Positions 8,302 to 15,087 of a stretch of DNA of 36,281 bases are shown here, piece after piece. A program made the translations under genes and the position numbers. Under the pieces are notes generated by a model, which was not told where the DNA came from, ran no database searches, and saw only the letters and a program-made list of their open reading frames with translations. The stretch's first letter is position 1. Every line of letters starts with the position of its first letter. The stretch is from Streptomyces altiplanensis (GTDB taxonomy: Bacteria > Actinomycetota > Actinomycetes > Streptomycetales > Streptomycetaceae). The DNA is taken from NCBI GenBank assembly GCA_003719395.1, contig RHMC01000067.1, positions 1 to 36,281 on the forward strand, given 5' to 3'.

Positions 8302-9724
8302 ATGTCTATCAGCCTGGACGGGGACAACTCAGGGGCGGTTCCGGACCGGACACGGCGGATACGGGGTGTCCGGGGTGTACGGCGGATCCTGCGGGGCCCG
8401 CGTCCCGAGCGGGTGCCTTCCCTGGTCGGGACGGCCTGCGCGGTCGTGGGGGTCCTCGACATCGCCGCCGGCGTCTTCCCGCGTTTGCGGCACAGCAGGA
8501 TGCACGCCGTCGCGGAGGTGCCGCCCGAGGCGCTCGGTCCGTTCGCGGCCGCTCTCGCGATCAGCGCGGGCGTACTGCTGCTGCTTCTCGCGCACGGCCT
8601 CAAGCGCCGCGAACGCCGTGCCTGGCGGGCCGCCGTGGTCCTGCTGCCCGCCGGAGCGGCGGCGCAGTTCACGTACCGGCACTCGGTCATCGGCGTACTG
8701 CTGCCCGGTGGCGCTGCTGGTGCTCCTGGGGCGCCACCGCGGTGAGTTCGCGGCCCTGACCGATCCGCGCAGCCGCTGGAAGGCGCTCGCCAACTTCTTT
8801 CTCCTGGGCGCCGGTTCACTCGTCATCGGCCTGGCCGTCGTCAGCTCGCACCCGGCGAGGGTGGTCGGCGACCCGAGCGTGGCGGAGCGTCTGGAGCACG
8901 TCCTGTACGGGCTCTTCGGCTTCGAGGGCCCCGTCGGTTACACGGGCGGGGCGTCCTCGGCCGTCGGCCACTCGCTCGGCGCCCTGGGCCTGCTCACCGC
9001 CGTCACCACCCTCTACCTGGCCCTGCGGCCCGAGCACCCGGCGGCCCGTCTCACCGCCGACGAGGAACAGCGGCTGCGCGCCCTGCTGGCCCGGCACGGC
9101 GGCCGCGACCCCCTGGGCCACTTAGCACTGCGCCACGACAAGGGCGTCGTCTTCTCCCCCAGCGGCAAGGCCGCCGTCACCTACCGCGTCGTCTCCGGCG
9201 TGATGCTCGCCGGCGGCGACCCGATCGGCGACGTGGAGGCCTGGCCGGGGGCCATCGAACGCTTCCTGGACGAGGCCAGGATCCGCTCCTGGACCCCAGC
9301 CGTGACGGGCTGCAGCGAGGCCGGCGGTGAGGTGTGGACCCGCGAGAGCGGGCTCGACGCGCTGGAGCTCGGGGACGAAGCGGTGGTGCACGTGCCGGAT
9401 TTCTCCCTGGCCGGGCGTGCCATGCGCAACGTACGCCAGATGGTCAAGCGCATCGAACGGAGCGGTCACGAAACCCGTGTGCGCCGCGTCCGTGACGTCG
9501 GCGTCGGCGACGGCGACGGCGACGGTGATGGTGACGGCGAGCTGGAGCGCATCAGGCGGGCCGCCGCCGACTGGCGCGGCACGGACACCGAGCGCGGTTT
9601 CTCCATGGTGCTCGGCCGCATCGGGGAGCCCGGCGACGGGGACTGCGTGATCGCGACCGCCCACGCAGCTCCATGGACGAACGACAGGCATCAATGCTTT
9701 AGATCATCAAGTTTCGCGCGGTAG
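8302..9724 (+). pseudogene. MprF-like phosphatidylglycerol lysyltransferase (DUF2156), frame break and truncated C-terminus
   Basis: Membrane enzyme of the family that transfers an amino acid from aminoacyl-tRNA to phosphatidylglycerol, lowering surface charge. It starts at ATG 8302 with GGGAAG upstream. Several membrane segments (LVGTACAVVGVLDIAAGVF, AALAISAGVLLLLL and later) are followed by the soluble DUF2156 domain (DKGVVFSPSGKAAVTYRVV, GDPIGD, FSLAGRAMRNVRQMVKRI). One extra G near 8707 shifts the frame. More seriously, after DGDCVIATAH (about 9662) the sequence changes to an unrelated short tail ending TAG 9724, so roughly the last 130-150 residues of a normal family member are absent. 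It contains one TTA codon (9122-9124). Substrate amino acid cannot be inferred. Confidence 0.75.
9506..9541 (+). repeat. Six-base tandem repeat (GGCGAC)n inside the MprF-like gene
   Basis: GGCGAC three times, then GGTGAT, GGTGAC and GGCGAG, coding for Gly-Asp five times and Gly-Glu. It sits in a loop between VRRVRDVGV and LERIRRAA of the catalytic domain and looks like a slippage-prone surface insertion. Confidence 0.75.
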
Positions 9725-9727
9725 GCT
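9697..9727 (+). promoter_or_regulatory. Candidate promoter/operator of the MarR gene
   Basis: TTTAGA (9698-9703), an 18-base spacer and TAGGCT (9722-9727), ending six bases before the ATG at 9734, so a leaderless transcript is expected. CTTTAGATCATCAAG (9697-9711) is a loosely palindromic A/T-rich patch that could be the MarR self-operator. The upstream gene's stop codon overlaps the -10 box. Confidence 0.4.
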
Positions 9728-9733
9728 GCCCCC

Positions 9734-10186
9734 ATGGCAGAGACAGTCGGGACGATCCCCACCGAGACCCAGCTCATGGAACGGCTCGCCGAGGCCTTCA
9801 GCGGCTACTACGGCGACTTCTCCCTGGCCGCCGCCGAGGCGGGCCTCACCGCCAGCCAGGCCAAGACCCTCGGTGTGCTGCGCGCGGCCCCCGCCTCGAT
9901 GCGCGCCCTCGCCACCACTCTGGCCTGCGACGCCTCCAACATCACCGGGATCATCGACCGGCTGGAGAAGCGCGATCTCGTACGCCGCGAGGTCAGCCCC
10001 ACCGACCGCCGTGTCAAGAACGTCGTCCTCACCCCCGCGGGCGAGGAGACCATCGACGCCATCCGGGCCCGCATGCACACCACCCGCGCCGCCCTCGGTG
10101 CCCTCGACGACTCCGGCCGCGCCATCCTCCACGACCTCCTCGGGCGCGTCTTCTGCGGTTCGCGCGGTCCGGGCACCACCGCCTGA
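9734..10186 (+). CDS. MarR-family transcriptional regulator
   Basis: A 150-residue winged-helix regulator. The DNA-binding core is LTASQAKTLGVLRAAPASMRALATTL, the recognition helix CDASNITGIIDRLEKRDLV, and the wing RREVSPTDRRVKNVVLTPAG, all classic MarR features. Terminal helices (ETQLMERLAEAFSGYY and GRAILHDLLGRVF) would form the dimer interface. The last residues (CGSRGPGTTA) look less conserved. It lies between the truncated MprF-like gene and folP, in the same direction. MarR proteins usually repress their own promoter and a neighbour; the ligand and target here are unknown. Confidence 0.9.
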   Translation: MAETVGTIPTETQLMERLAEAFSGYYGDFSLAAAEAGLTASQAKTLGVLRAAPASMRALATTLACDASNITGIIDRLEKRDLVRREVSPTDRRVKNVVLTPAGEETIDAIRARMHTTRAALGALDDSGRAILHDLLGRVFCGSRGPGTTA

Positions 10187-10190
10187 CGCC

Positions 10191-10196
10191 TACGCT
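10191..10196 (+). promoter_or_regulatory. Candidate -10 box (TACGCT) for folP
   Basis: TACGCT ends six bases before the ATG at 10203, with no ribosome site between, suggesting a leaderless folP transcript. No clear -35 is visible upstream. Confidence 0.35.
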
Positions 10197-10202
10197 GGAC
10201 GC

Positions 10203-11072
10203 ATGAGTACGTTGCGCACGCGTGGCCGGGTCGACGGTCTGCCGGAGTGGGACCGCTGTGCGGTGATGGGGGTCGTCAATGTGACGCCCGACTCCTTCTC
10301 CGACGGCGGTCGCTGGTTCGACACGACCGCCGCGGTCAAGCGCGGCCTGGCCCTCGTCGCCGAGGGCGCCGACCTGATCGACGTCGGCGGCGAGTCGACC
10401 CGCCCCGGCGCCTCCCGCGTCGACGCGGACGAAGAGCTGAAGCGGGTGATCCCCGTGGTGCGCGGCCTCGCCTCCGAGGGCGTCACCGTCTCCGTGGACA
10501 CCATGCGCGCCGCCGTCGCCGGACAGGCGGTCGCGGCGGGCGCGGTCCTGGTCAACGACGTCAGCGGCGGTCTGGCCGACCCCGCCATGATCCCGGCGGT
10601 CGCGGCGGCCGGAGCGCCCTTCGTCGTCATGCACTGGCGCGGCTTCAGCGAGCAGATGAACAGCCGTGCGGTCTACGCCGACGTGGTCGGCGAGGTCGTC
10701 TCCGAACTGCGCGCGCGCGTGGAGGCCGTGATCGCGGGCGGCATCGCCCCCGAGCGCATCGTCGTCGACCCGGGCCTGGGCTTCGCCAAGCAGGCCGAAC
10801 ACGACCTGGCCCTGGTCGCCCACCTCGCCGACCTGCGCGCCCTGGGCCACCCCCTCCTGGTCGCCGCCTCCCGCAAGCGGTTCCTCGGCCGGGTACTGGC
10901 GGCCGAGGCCGGCGAGGGAGCCGCACCGCCGCCCGCCCGCGAACGGGACGCGGCCACCGCCGCCGTCTCCGCCATCGCCGCCCACGAGGGCGCCTGGGCG
11001 GTACGCGTCCACGAGGTACGGGCGACCGCCGACGCCGTACGGGTCGCCAGGGCCGTAGAGGGAGCCCGGTGA
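10203..11072 (+). CDS. folP: Dihydropteroate synthase
   Basis: Joins dihydropterin pyrophosphate to p-aminobenzoate to make dihydropteroate; the sulfonamide target. 289 residues, family length. Motifs: AVMGVVNVTPDSFSDGG near the N-terminus, DVGGESTRPGA (substrate loop), LVNDVSGG, VDPGLGFAKQ and ASRKRFLG, all diagnostic. It opens a rightward cluster folP, NTF2-like, folB, folK. Its TGA (11070-11072) overlaps the GTG of the next gene by four bases (GTGA), indicating translational coupling. It is intact, unlike several neighbours. Confidence 0.97.
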   Translation: MSTLRTRGRVDGLPEWDRCAVMGVVNVTPDSFSDGGRWFDTTAAVKRGLALVAEGADLIDVGGESTRPGASRVDADEELKRVIPVVRGLASEGVTVSVDTMRAAVAGQAVAAGAVLVNDVSGGLADPAMIPAVAAAGAPFVVMHWRGFSEQMNSRAVYADVVGEVVSELRARVEAVIAGGIAPERIVVDPGLGFAKQAEHDLALVAHLADLRALGHPLLVAASRKRFLGRVLAAEAGEGAAPPPARERDAATAAVSAIAAHEGAWAVRVHEVRATADAVRVARAVEGAR

Positions 11073-11521
11073 GCCCCGCGCCCACGGACGCCGAGCAGGT
11101 CGAACTGGCCAACACCGCGTTCTACGAGGCCGTGGAGCGCGGTGACTTCGAGGAGCTGTCGACGCTCTGGCTCGAGGACGAGGTCTCCTGCGTCCACCCG
11201 GGCTGGCCGGTACTGACGGGACGCGGCGAGGTGCTCCGCTCGTACGCCCTGATCATGGCCAACACGGAGTACATCCAGTTCTTCCTCACGGACGTGAAGG
11301 TGACGGTGCTCGCCGACACCGCGGTGGTGACCTGCACCGAGAACACGCTCAGCGGCGGCCCGGCCGAGGAGGCCGGCGAGCTGGGCCCGCTGGTCGGCCA
11401 GCTGATCGTGGCCACCAACGTGTTCCGGCGCACCCGGGAGGGCTGGAAGCTGTGGTCGCACCACGGGTCTCCCGTTCTGGCCGAAACCGATGACGAAGAG
11501 GACGACGAGACACCCGCCTGA
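11069..11521 (+). CDS. NTF2-like/SnoaL-like domain protein
   Basis: A 150-residue protein starting at GTG 11069 and overlapping folP by four bases. Sequence features of the SnoaL/DUF4440 branch of the NTF2 fold are visible: an N-terminal helix (LANTAFYEAVERGDFEELSTLW), a pocket segment (VSCVHPGWPVLTGRGEVLRSY) and beta strands (TEYIQFFLTDVKVTVLADTAVVTCTEN; ATNVFRRTREGWKLWSHHGSP). The C-terminus is very acidic. Such proteins may be enzymes, ligand binders or scaffolds. Position inside a folate cluster suggests a conserved link to that pathway, but no reaction is evident. Confidence 0.85.
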   Translation: MSPAPTDAEQVELANTAFYEAVERGDFEELSTLWLEDEVSCVHPGWPVLTGRGEVLRSYALIMANTEYIQFFLTDVKVTVLADTAVVTCTENTLSGGPAEEAGELGPLVGQLIVATNVFRRTREGWKLWSHHGSPVLAETDDEEDDETPA

Positions 11522-11711
11522 GTGGGTAGGGGCCTGTGGAAGGTTGGCGTCCGGACTCTCTGGGTAGGGGCGGCTACCAGCCGGACGCGCTTCTGTCCAT
11601 AGCCCCCGTGGGCGCCCGGTGTCAGTACCCGCAGGTAGATTCGGGCGAGGGTGGCATGCCGACCGCACTTGGCATGTGCCCTTGTTCTCTACGACAGCAG
11701 GAGTGATTCGC

Positions 11712-12071
11712 GTGGATCGTGTCGCGCTGCGCGGCCTCAAGGCCCGTGGACACCACGGCGTGTTCCCCCGGGAGCGCGAGGAAGGCCAGACCTTCATCGT
11801 CGACCTGGTTCTCGGTCTCGACACCCGCCCCGCGGCGGCCGACGACGACCTGGCGAAGACCGTGCACTACGGCGTCGTGGCGGAGGAGGTCGTGGAAGTC
11901 GTCCAGGGCGAACCGGTCGACCTGATCGAGACGCTCGCCGAGCGGATCGCCCAGCAGTGCCTCAAGCACGACGGTGTGGAGGAGGTCGAGGTCTGCGTCC
12001 ACAAGCCGGACGCCCCGATCACGGTCCCCTTCGACGACGTGACCATCACCATCACCCGGAGCCGAGTATGA
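11712..12071 (+). CDS. folB: Dihydroneopterin aldolase
   Basis: Converts 7,8-dihydroneopterin to 6-hydroxymethyl-dihydropterin and glycolaldehyde. The GTG at 11712 (VDRVALRGLKARGHHGVFP) is chosen because the family starts here and an AGGAG lies at about 11698-11702; longer in-frame extension upstream has no family similarity. 119 residues, normal length. Motifs: GHHGVFPREREEGQTFIVDL, the catalytic region DLIETLAERIAQ and the conserved lysine in CVHKPDAPI. The stop overlaps the folK start by four bases (ATGA). A 190-bp gap separates it from the NTF2-like gene and may hold its promoter. Confidence 0.95.
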   Translation: MDRVALRGLKARGHHGVFPREREEGQTFIVDLVLGLDTRPAAADDDLAKTVHYGVVAEEVVEVVQGEPVDLIETLAERIAQQCLKHDGVEEVEVCVHKPDAPITVPFDDVTITITRSRV

Positions 12072-12667
12072 ACCGCACACCGAGTGACCCCACCGTGCAG
12101 CCGGTACCCGCCTCCGTGGTCGAGCAGGTGGACGCCGCGGACATCACGCTGTCCAACCCGAAACGGGCCGTGATCTCCCTCGGCTCGAACCTGGGCAACC
12201 GCCTGGAGACCATCCAGGGCGCGATCGACGCCCTGGAGGACACCCCGGGCCTGCGGGTCAAGGCCGTCTCCCCGGTGTACGAGACGGAGCCCTGGGGCGT
12301 CGACCCCGGCTCCCAGCCGTCGTACTTCAACGCGGTCGTCGTCATCAAGACCACCCTGCCGCCGTCCTCCCTGCTGGAGCGCGGCCAGGCCATCGAGGAA
12401 GCCTTCGACCGGGTCAGGGAGGAGCGCTGGGGCCCGCGCACGATCGACGTGGACATCGTGGCGTACGCCGACGTGGTCTCCGAGGACCCGGCCCTCACCC
12501 TCCCCCACCCCCGCGCCCACGAGCGGGCCTTCGTGCTCGCCCCGTGGCACGACGTGGATCCCGAGGCCCAGCTGCCCGGCCGCGGCCCCGTCGTGGAGCT
12601 GCTCGACGGCGTCGGCGCGGGCGGCGTACTCCCCCGCCCCGACCTGGAACTCCGTCTGCCCGAGTAG
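12068..12667 (+). CDS. folK: 2-amino-4-hydroxy-6-hydroxymethyldihydropteridine pyrophosphokinase
   Basis: Transfers pyrophosphate from ATP to hydroxymethyl-dihydropterin, feeding FolP. 199 residues from ATG 12068, which overlaps the folB stop. Core motifs: AVISLGSNLGNRLETIQGAI, SPVYETEPWG, EERWGPRTIDVDIVAY (Mg-binding Asp pair DVD) and LPHPRAHERAFVLAPW. About 30 extra N-terminal residues precede the conserved domain; they are low in complexity and common in streptomycete versions. Confidence 0.96.
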   Translation: MNRTPSDPTVQPVPASVVEQVDAADITLSNPKRAVISLGSNLGNRLETIQGAIDALEDTPGLRVKAVSPVYETEPWGVDPGSQPSYFNAVVVIKTTLPPSSLLERGQAIEEAFDRVREERWGPRTIDVDIVAYADVVSEDPALTLPHPRAHERAFVLAPWHDVDPEAQLPGRGPVVELLDGVGAGGVLPRPDLELRLPE

Positions 12668-12771
12668 TCGTTAGGCTGACGGACCAGTGACGGACCGCTG
12701 ACGGTCCGGCAGTGACCGTGACCTGATGATCATGACTGGATGATCGTGACCGCATGTGAGGGGCGCTCTCG

Positions 12772-13254
12772 GTGAAGCAACTTCGGCTCGGGGTACTGGC
12801 CGGTCTCTTCGCCGCGGCAGGAGTCCTGTCCTGGGGCGGCGCCCGCCTCTGGGACACCGTCGGCACACTGCCGAGCGTGCCGCTCGCGGCGCCCGTCGTG
12901 CTGGCCGTGATCGCCGTCGTGCTCCTGGCGACCGCGCTCTCGATCCGTTCCCGGCTGCGCGCCCAGCGTGAGCGCCGCCCGGGCGCGAAGGGCGTGGAGC
13001 CGCTGATGGCGGCCCGCGCGGTGGTGTTCGGCCAGGCGAGCGCGCTCGTCACGTCCCTGGTCTGCGGGATGTACGGCGGCGTGGGTGTCTTCCTGCTGAT
13101 GAACAGCCTCGACGTCCCCGCCCGCCGGGACCAGGCCATTTACGCGGGCCTGTCCGTCCTGGCGGGCGCGAGCGTCGTCGCGGCGGCGTTCTTCCTGGAG
13201 CGGGTCTGCAGGCTCCCCGACGACGAGGACAAGGGCGCCGCCCCCGCGGCCTGA
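12772..13254 (+). CDS. DUF3180 membrane protein
   Basis: 160 residues from GTG 12772 (VKQLRLGVLAGLFAAAGVLSW). Four hydrophobic segments arranged as two pairs: LGVLAGLFAAAGVLSWGGAR, VPLAAPVVLAVIAVVLLATAL, then ASALVTSLVCGMYGGVGVFLL and AIYAGLSVLAGASVVAAAFFL. A basic loop (RSRLRAQRERRPGAKGVEP) lies between. This is the actinobacterial DUF3180 protein regularly found after folK; function unknown. The 104-bp gap after folK contains short direct repeats (TGACGGACC) and a small GGACCG-CTGA-CGGTCC hairpin but no clear promoter. Confidence 0.88.
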   Translation: MKQLRLGVLAGLFAAAGVLSWGGARLWDTVGTLPSVPLAAPVVLAVIAVVLLATALSIRSRLRAQRERRPGAKGVEPLMAARAVVFGQASALVTSLVCGMYGGVGVFLLMNSLDVPARRDQAIYAGLSVLAGASVVAAAFFLERVCRLPDDEDKGAAPAA

Positions 13255-13310
13255 GCCCTCCCGACCGGGGGCCGGCGCGGAGAGCGCCCTCCGGGCTTCT
13301 CGCGGGCGCC

Positions 13311-14306
13311 CTACAGCAGTGTGCCGCCCTCGACGCGGGTCTGCGCGAGGATCGCGTCCAGCCGCTCCATTACGCCGGCGGGCAGCTCCACCCGCGCGGC
13401 TGCCAGGTTCTCCCGGATGTGGGCGGGCGTACGGCTGCCGGGGATCGGCACGACGTGCTCGTCCTGGTGCAGCAGCCAGGCCAGCGCCAGCTGCGCCGGG
13501 GTGATCGAGAGCTCCTCGGCGACGGCCCGCACCGGTGCGAACCGGTCCTTGTTCGTCTGCTGGTTGGCGGCGTCGAAACGCGGCATCTGCCGCCGGAAGT
13601 CGCCCTCCTTCACCTCGCCGACCGTGCCGGTGAGGAAACCGGCACCCAGCGGCGACCAGGCGACGAGGCCCACACCCAGCTCACGGGCGGCGGCCAGCAG
13701 CTCCGGGTCCACGGGCCGCCACATCGACCACTCGGTCTGCACGGCCGCCACCGGGTGCACCGCGTGCGCGGCGCGCAGCTGTCCGGCCGTCACGTTCGAG
13801 AGCCCCAGGTGGCGCACCAGGCCCGCACTGATCAGGTCGGCCACGGCGCCCACGGTGTCGGCCAGCGGCACCTGCGGGTCCGGGAAGTGCGGGTAGTACA
13901 GGTCGATGCGGTCGGTGCCGAGCTCGCGCAGGCTGGCTTCGGCGTAACCGCGTACGTGCTTGGGATCGGCATTGACCGCCAGCTCGCCGAAGGCGAAGCC
14001 GACCGGGAAGGGGTGCGCCTCGACGCCCTCCGGGAGCCGGAAGCCGAACTTGGTCGCGATGACGACCTCGTCGCGCCGGCCGCGCAGGGCCTTGCCGACG
14101 AGCCGCTCGTTGTGGCCGTCCTGGCCGTAACCGTCGGAGGTGTCGACGAAGGTGGCGCCCGCGTCGAGCGCGGCGAGCATCGCCCGCTCGCCGCGCTCGT
14201 CGTCGATCTCCCCGTAGACCCCGGGCGAGAGGACCATCGCGCCGAAGCCGAGTGCGGACACGTCCAGGGCACCCAGGCGGCGTATGGGCAGCAGATTCTC
14301 AGTCAT
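13311..14306 (-). CDS. Aldo/keto reductase
   Basis: NADPH-dependent oxidoreductase of 331 residues, complete. Motifs: LGFGAMVLSPGVYG, the catalytic Asp-Tyr region FVDTSDGYGQDGHNERLVGKAL, the catalytic lysine in VVIATKFGFR and the histidine in DLYYPHFPDPQVPL. The cofactor pocket shows GLSNVTAGQL, VAWSPLGAGFLTG and the IPGSRTPAHIRENL phosphate-binding segment. It resembles AKR families acting on small aldehydes; substrate unknown. It is convergent with the DUF3180 gene (57 bp between stops) and separates the two halves of the folate cluster. Confidence 0.93.
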   Translation of the reverse strand: MTENLLPIRRLGALDVSALGFGAMVLSPGVYGEIDDERGERAMLAALDAGATFVDTSDGYGQDGHNERLVGKALRGRRDEVVIATKFGFRLPEGVEAHPFPVGFAFGELAVNADPKHVRGYAEASLRELGTDRIDLYYPHFPDPQVPLADTVGAVADLISAGLVRHLGLSNVTAGQLRAAHAVHPVAAVQTEWSMWRPVDPELLAAARELGVGLVAWSPLGAGFLTGTVGEVKEGDFRRQMPRFDAANQQTNKDRFAPVRAVAEELSITPAQLALAWLLHQDEHVVPIPGSRTPAHIRENLAAARVELPAGVMERLDAILAQTRVEGGTLL

Positions 14307-14357
14307 GCGCCCGATGCTTGCACAACGCCACTTCCGCCAGGGGAAGTTGGCCGGACA

Positions 14358-14963
14358 TCAGCGGGCCATGATCAGGCTCATCGCCTCGTTGCGCGTCGCC
14401 GCGTCCCTGAGCTGCCCGCGCACCGCGGAGGTGATGGTCTTCGCGCCGGGCTTGCGGATACCGCGCATCGACATGCACATGTGCTCGCACTCGATGACCA
14501 CGATCACGCCGCGCGGCTCCAGGATCTCCATCAGGGAGTCGGCGACCTGCGTGGTGAGCCGCTCCTGCACCTGCGGGCGGCGGGCGAAGACGTCGACCAG
14601 CCGCGCCAGCTTCGACAGGCCGGTGATCTTGCCACTGGTCGCCGGGATGTACCCGACGTGGGCGACCCCGCGGAACGGGACCAGGTGGTGTTCACACGTA
14701 CTGAACACCTCGATGTCCTTGACCAGGATCATCTCGTCGTGACCCAGGTCGAACGTCGTCGTCAGTACGTCCTCGGGCTTCTGCCACAGGCCGGCGAATA
14801 TCTCCCTGTACGCCCGCGCCACGCGCCCCGGAGTGGCCAGCAGCCCCTCCCTGTCCGGGTCCTCCCCGACCGCGATGAGGAGCTCACGCACGGCGTTCTC
14901 GGCCCGCTTCTCGTCGAACTCGCCGATCGAGCCTTCGCCGTCCAACGTCACCGGGTCGGTCAT
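14358..14963 (-). CDS. folE: GTP cyclohydrolase I
   Basis: First step of folate synthesis: GTP to dihydroneopterin triphosphate. 201 residues. Zinc and catalytic motifs are visible: VFSTCEHHLVPFRGVAHVGY, SKLARLVDVFARRPQVQERL and VIVVIECEHMCMSMRG (second zinc cysteine). It starts at ATG 14963 (MTDPVTLDGEGSIGEFDEKR). It lies downstream of ftsH on the same strand, behind a strong hairpin terminator, so it may need its own promoter or depend on read-through. Confidence 0.97.
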   Translation of the reverse strand: MTDPVTLDGEGSIGEFDEKRAENAVRELLIAVGEDPDREGLLATPGRVARAYREIFAGLWQKPEDVLTTTFDLGHDEMILVKDIEVFSTCEHHLVPFRGVAHVGYIPATSGKITGLSKLARLVDVFARRPQVQERLTTQVADSLMEILEPRGVIVVIECEHMCMSMRGIRKPGAKTITSAVRGQLRDAATRNEAMSLIMAR

Positions 14964-15014
14964 CTGTGCCTCGTTCCTGTGCTTTCACATGACGCAAACG
15001 TTCCGGCGTACGAA

Positions 15015-15056
15015 AACGCCGCGTCCCCCAGGCTAAAACCTGGGGGACGCGGCGTT
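15015..15056 (-). terminator. Strong intrinsic terminator downstream of ftsH
   Basis: A perfect 18-bp inverted repeat (arms 15015-15032 and 15039-15056) with a six-base loop, followed on the minus strand by a TTTT run. It lies 31 bp after the ftsH stop and 51 bp before folE. Confidence 0.9.
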
Positions 15057-15087
15057 CATTCCGGGCCCTGCGGGGGCTCCGGAGCGA

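Noticed and set aside
13255..13310. Possible two-way terminator between DUF3180 and aldo/keto reductase genes
   Set aside because: GC-rich, but no stem longer than a few pairs could be drawn with confidence.
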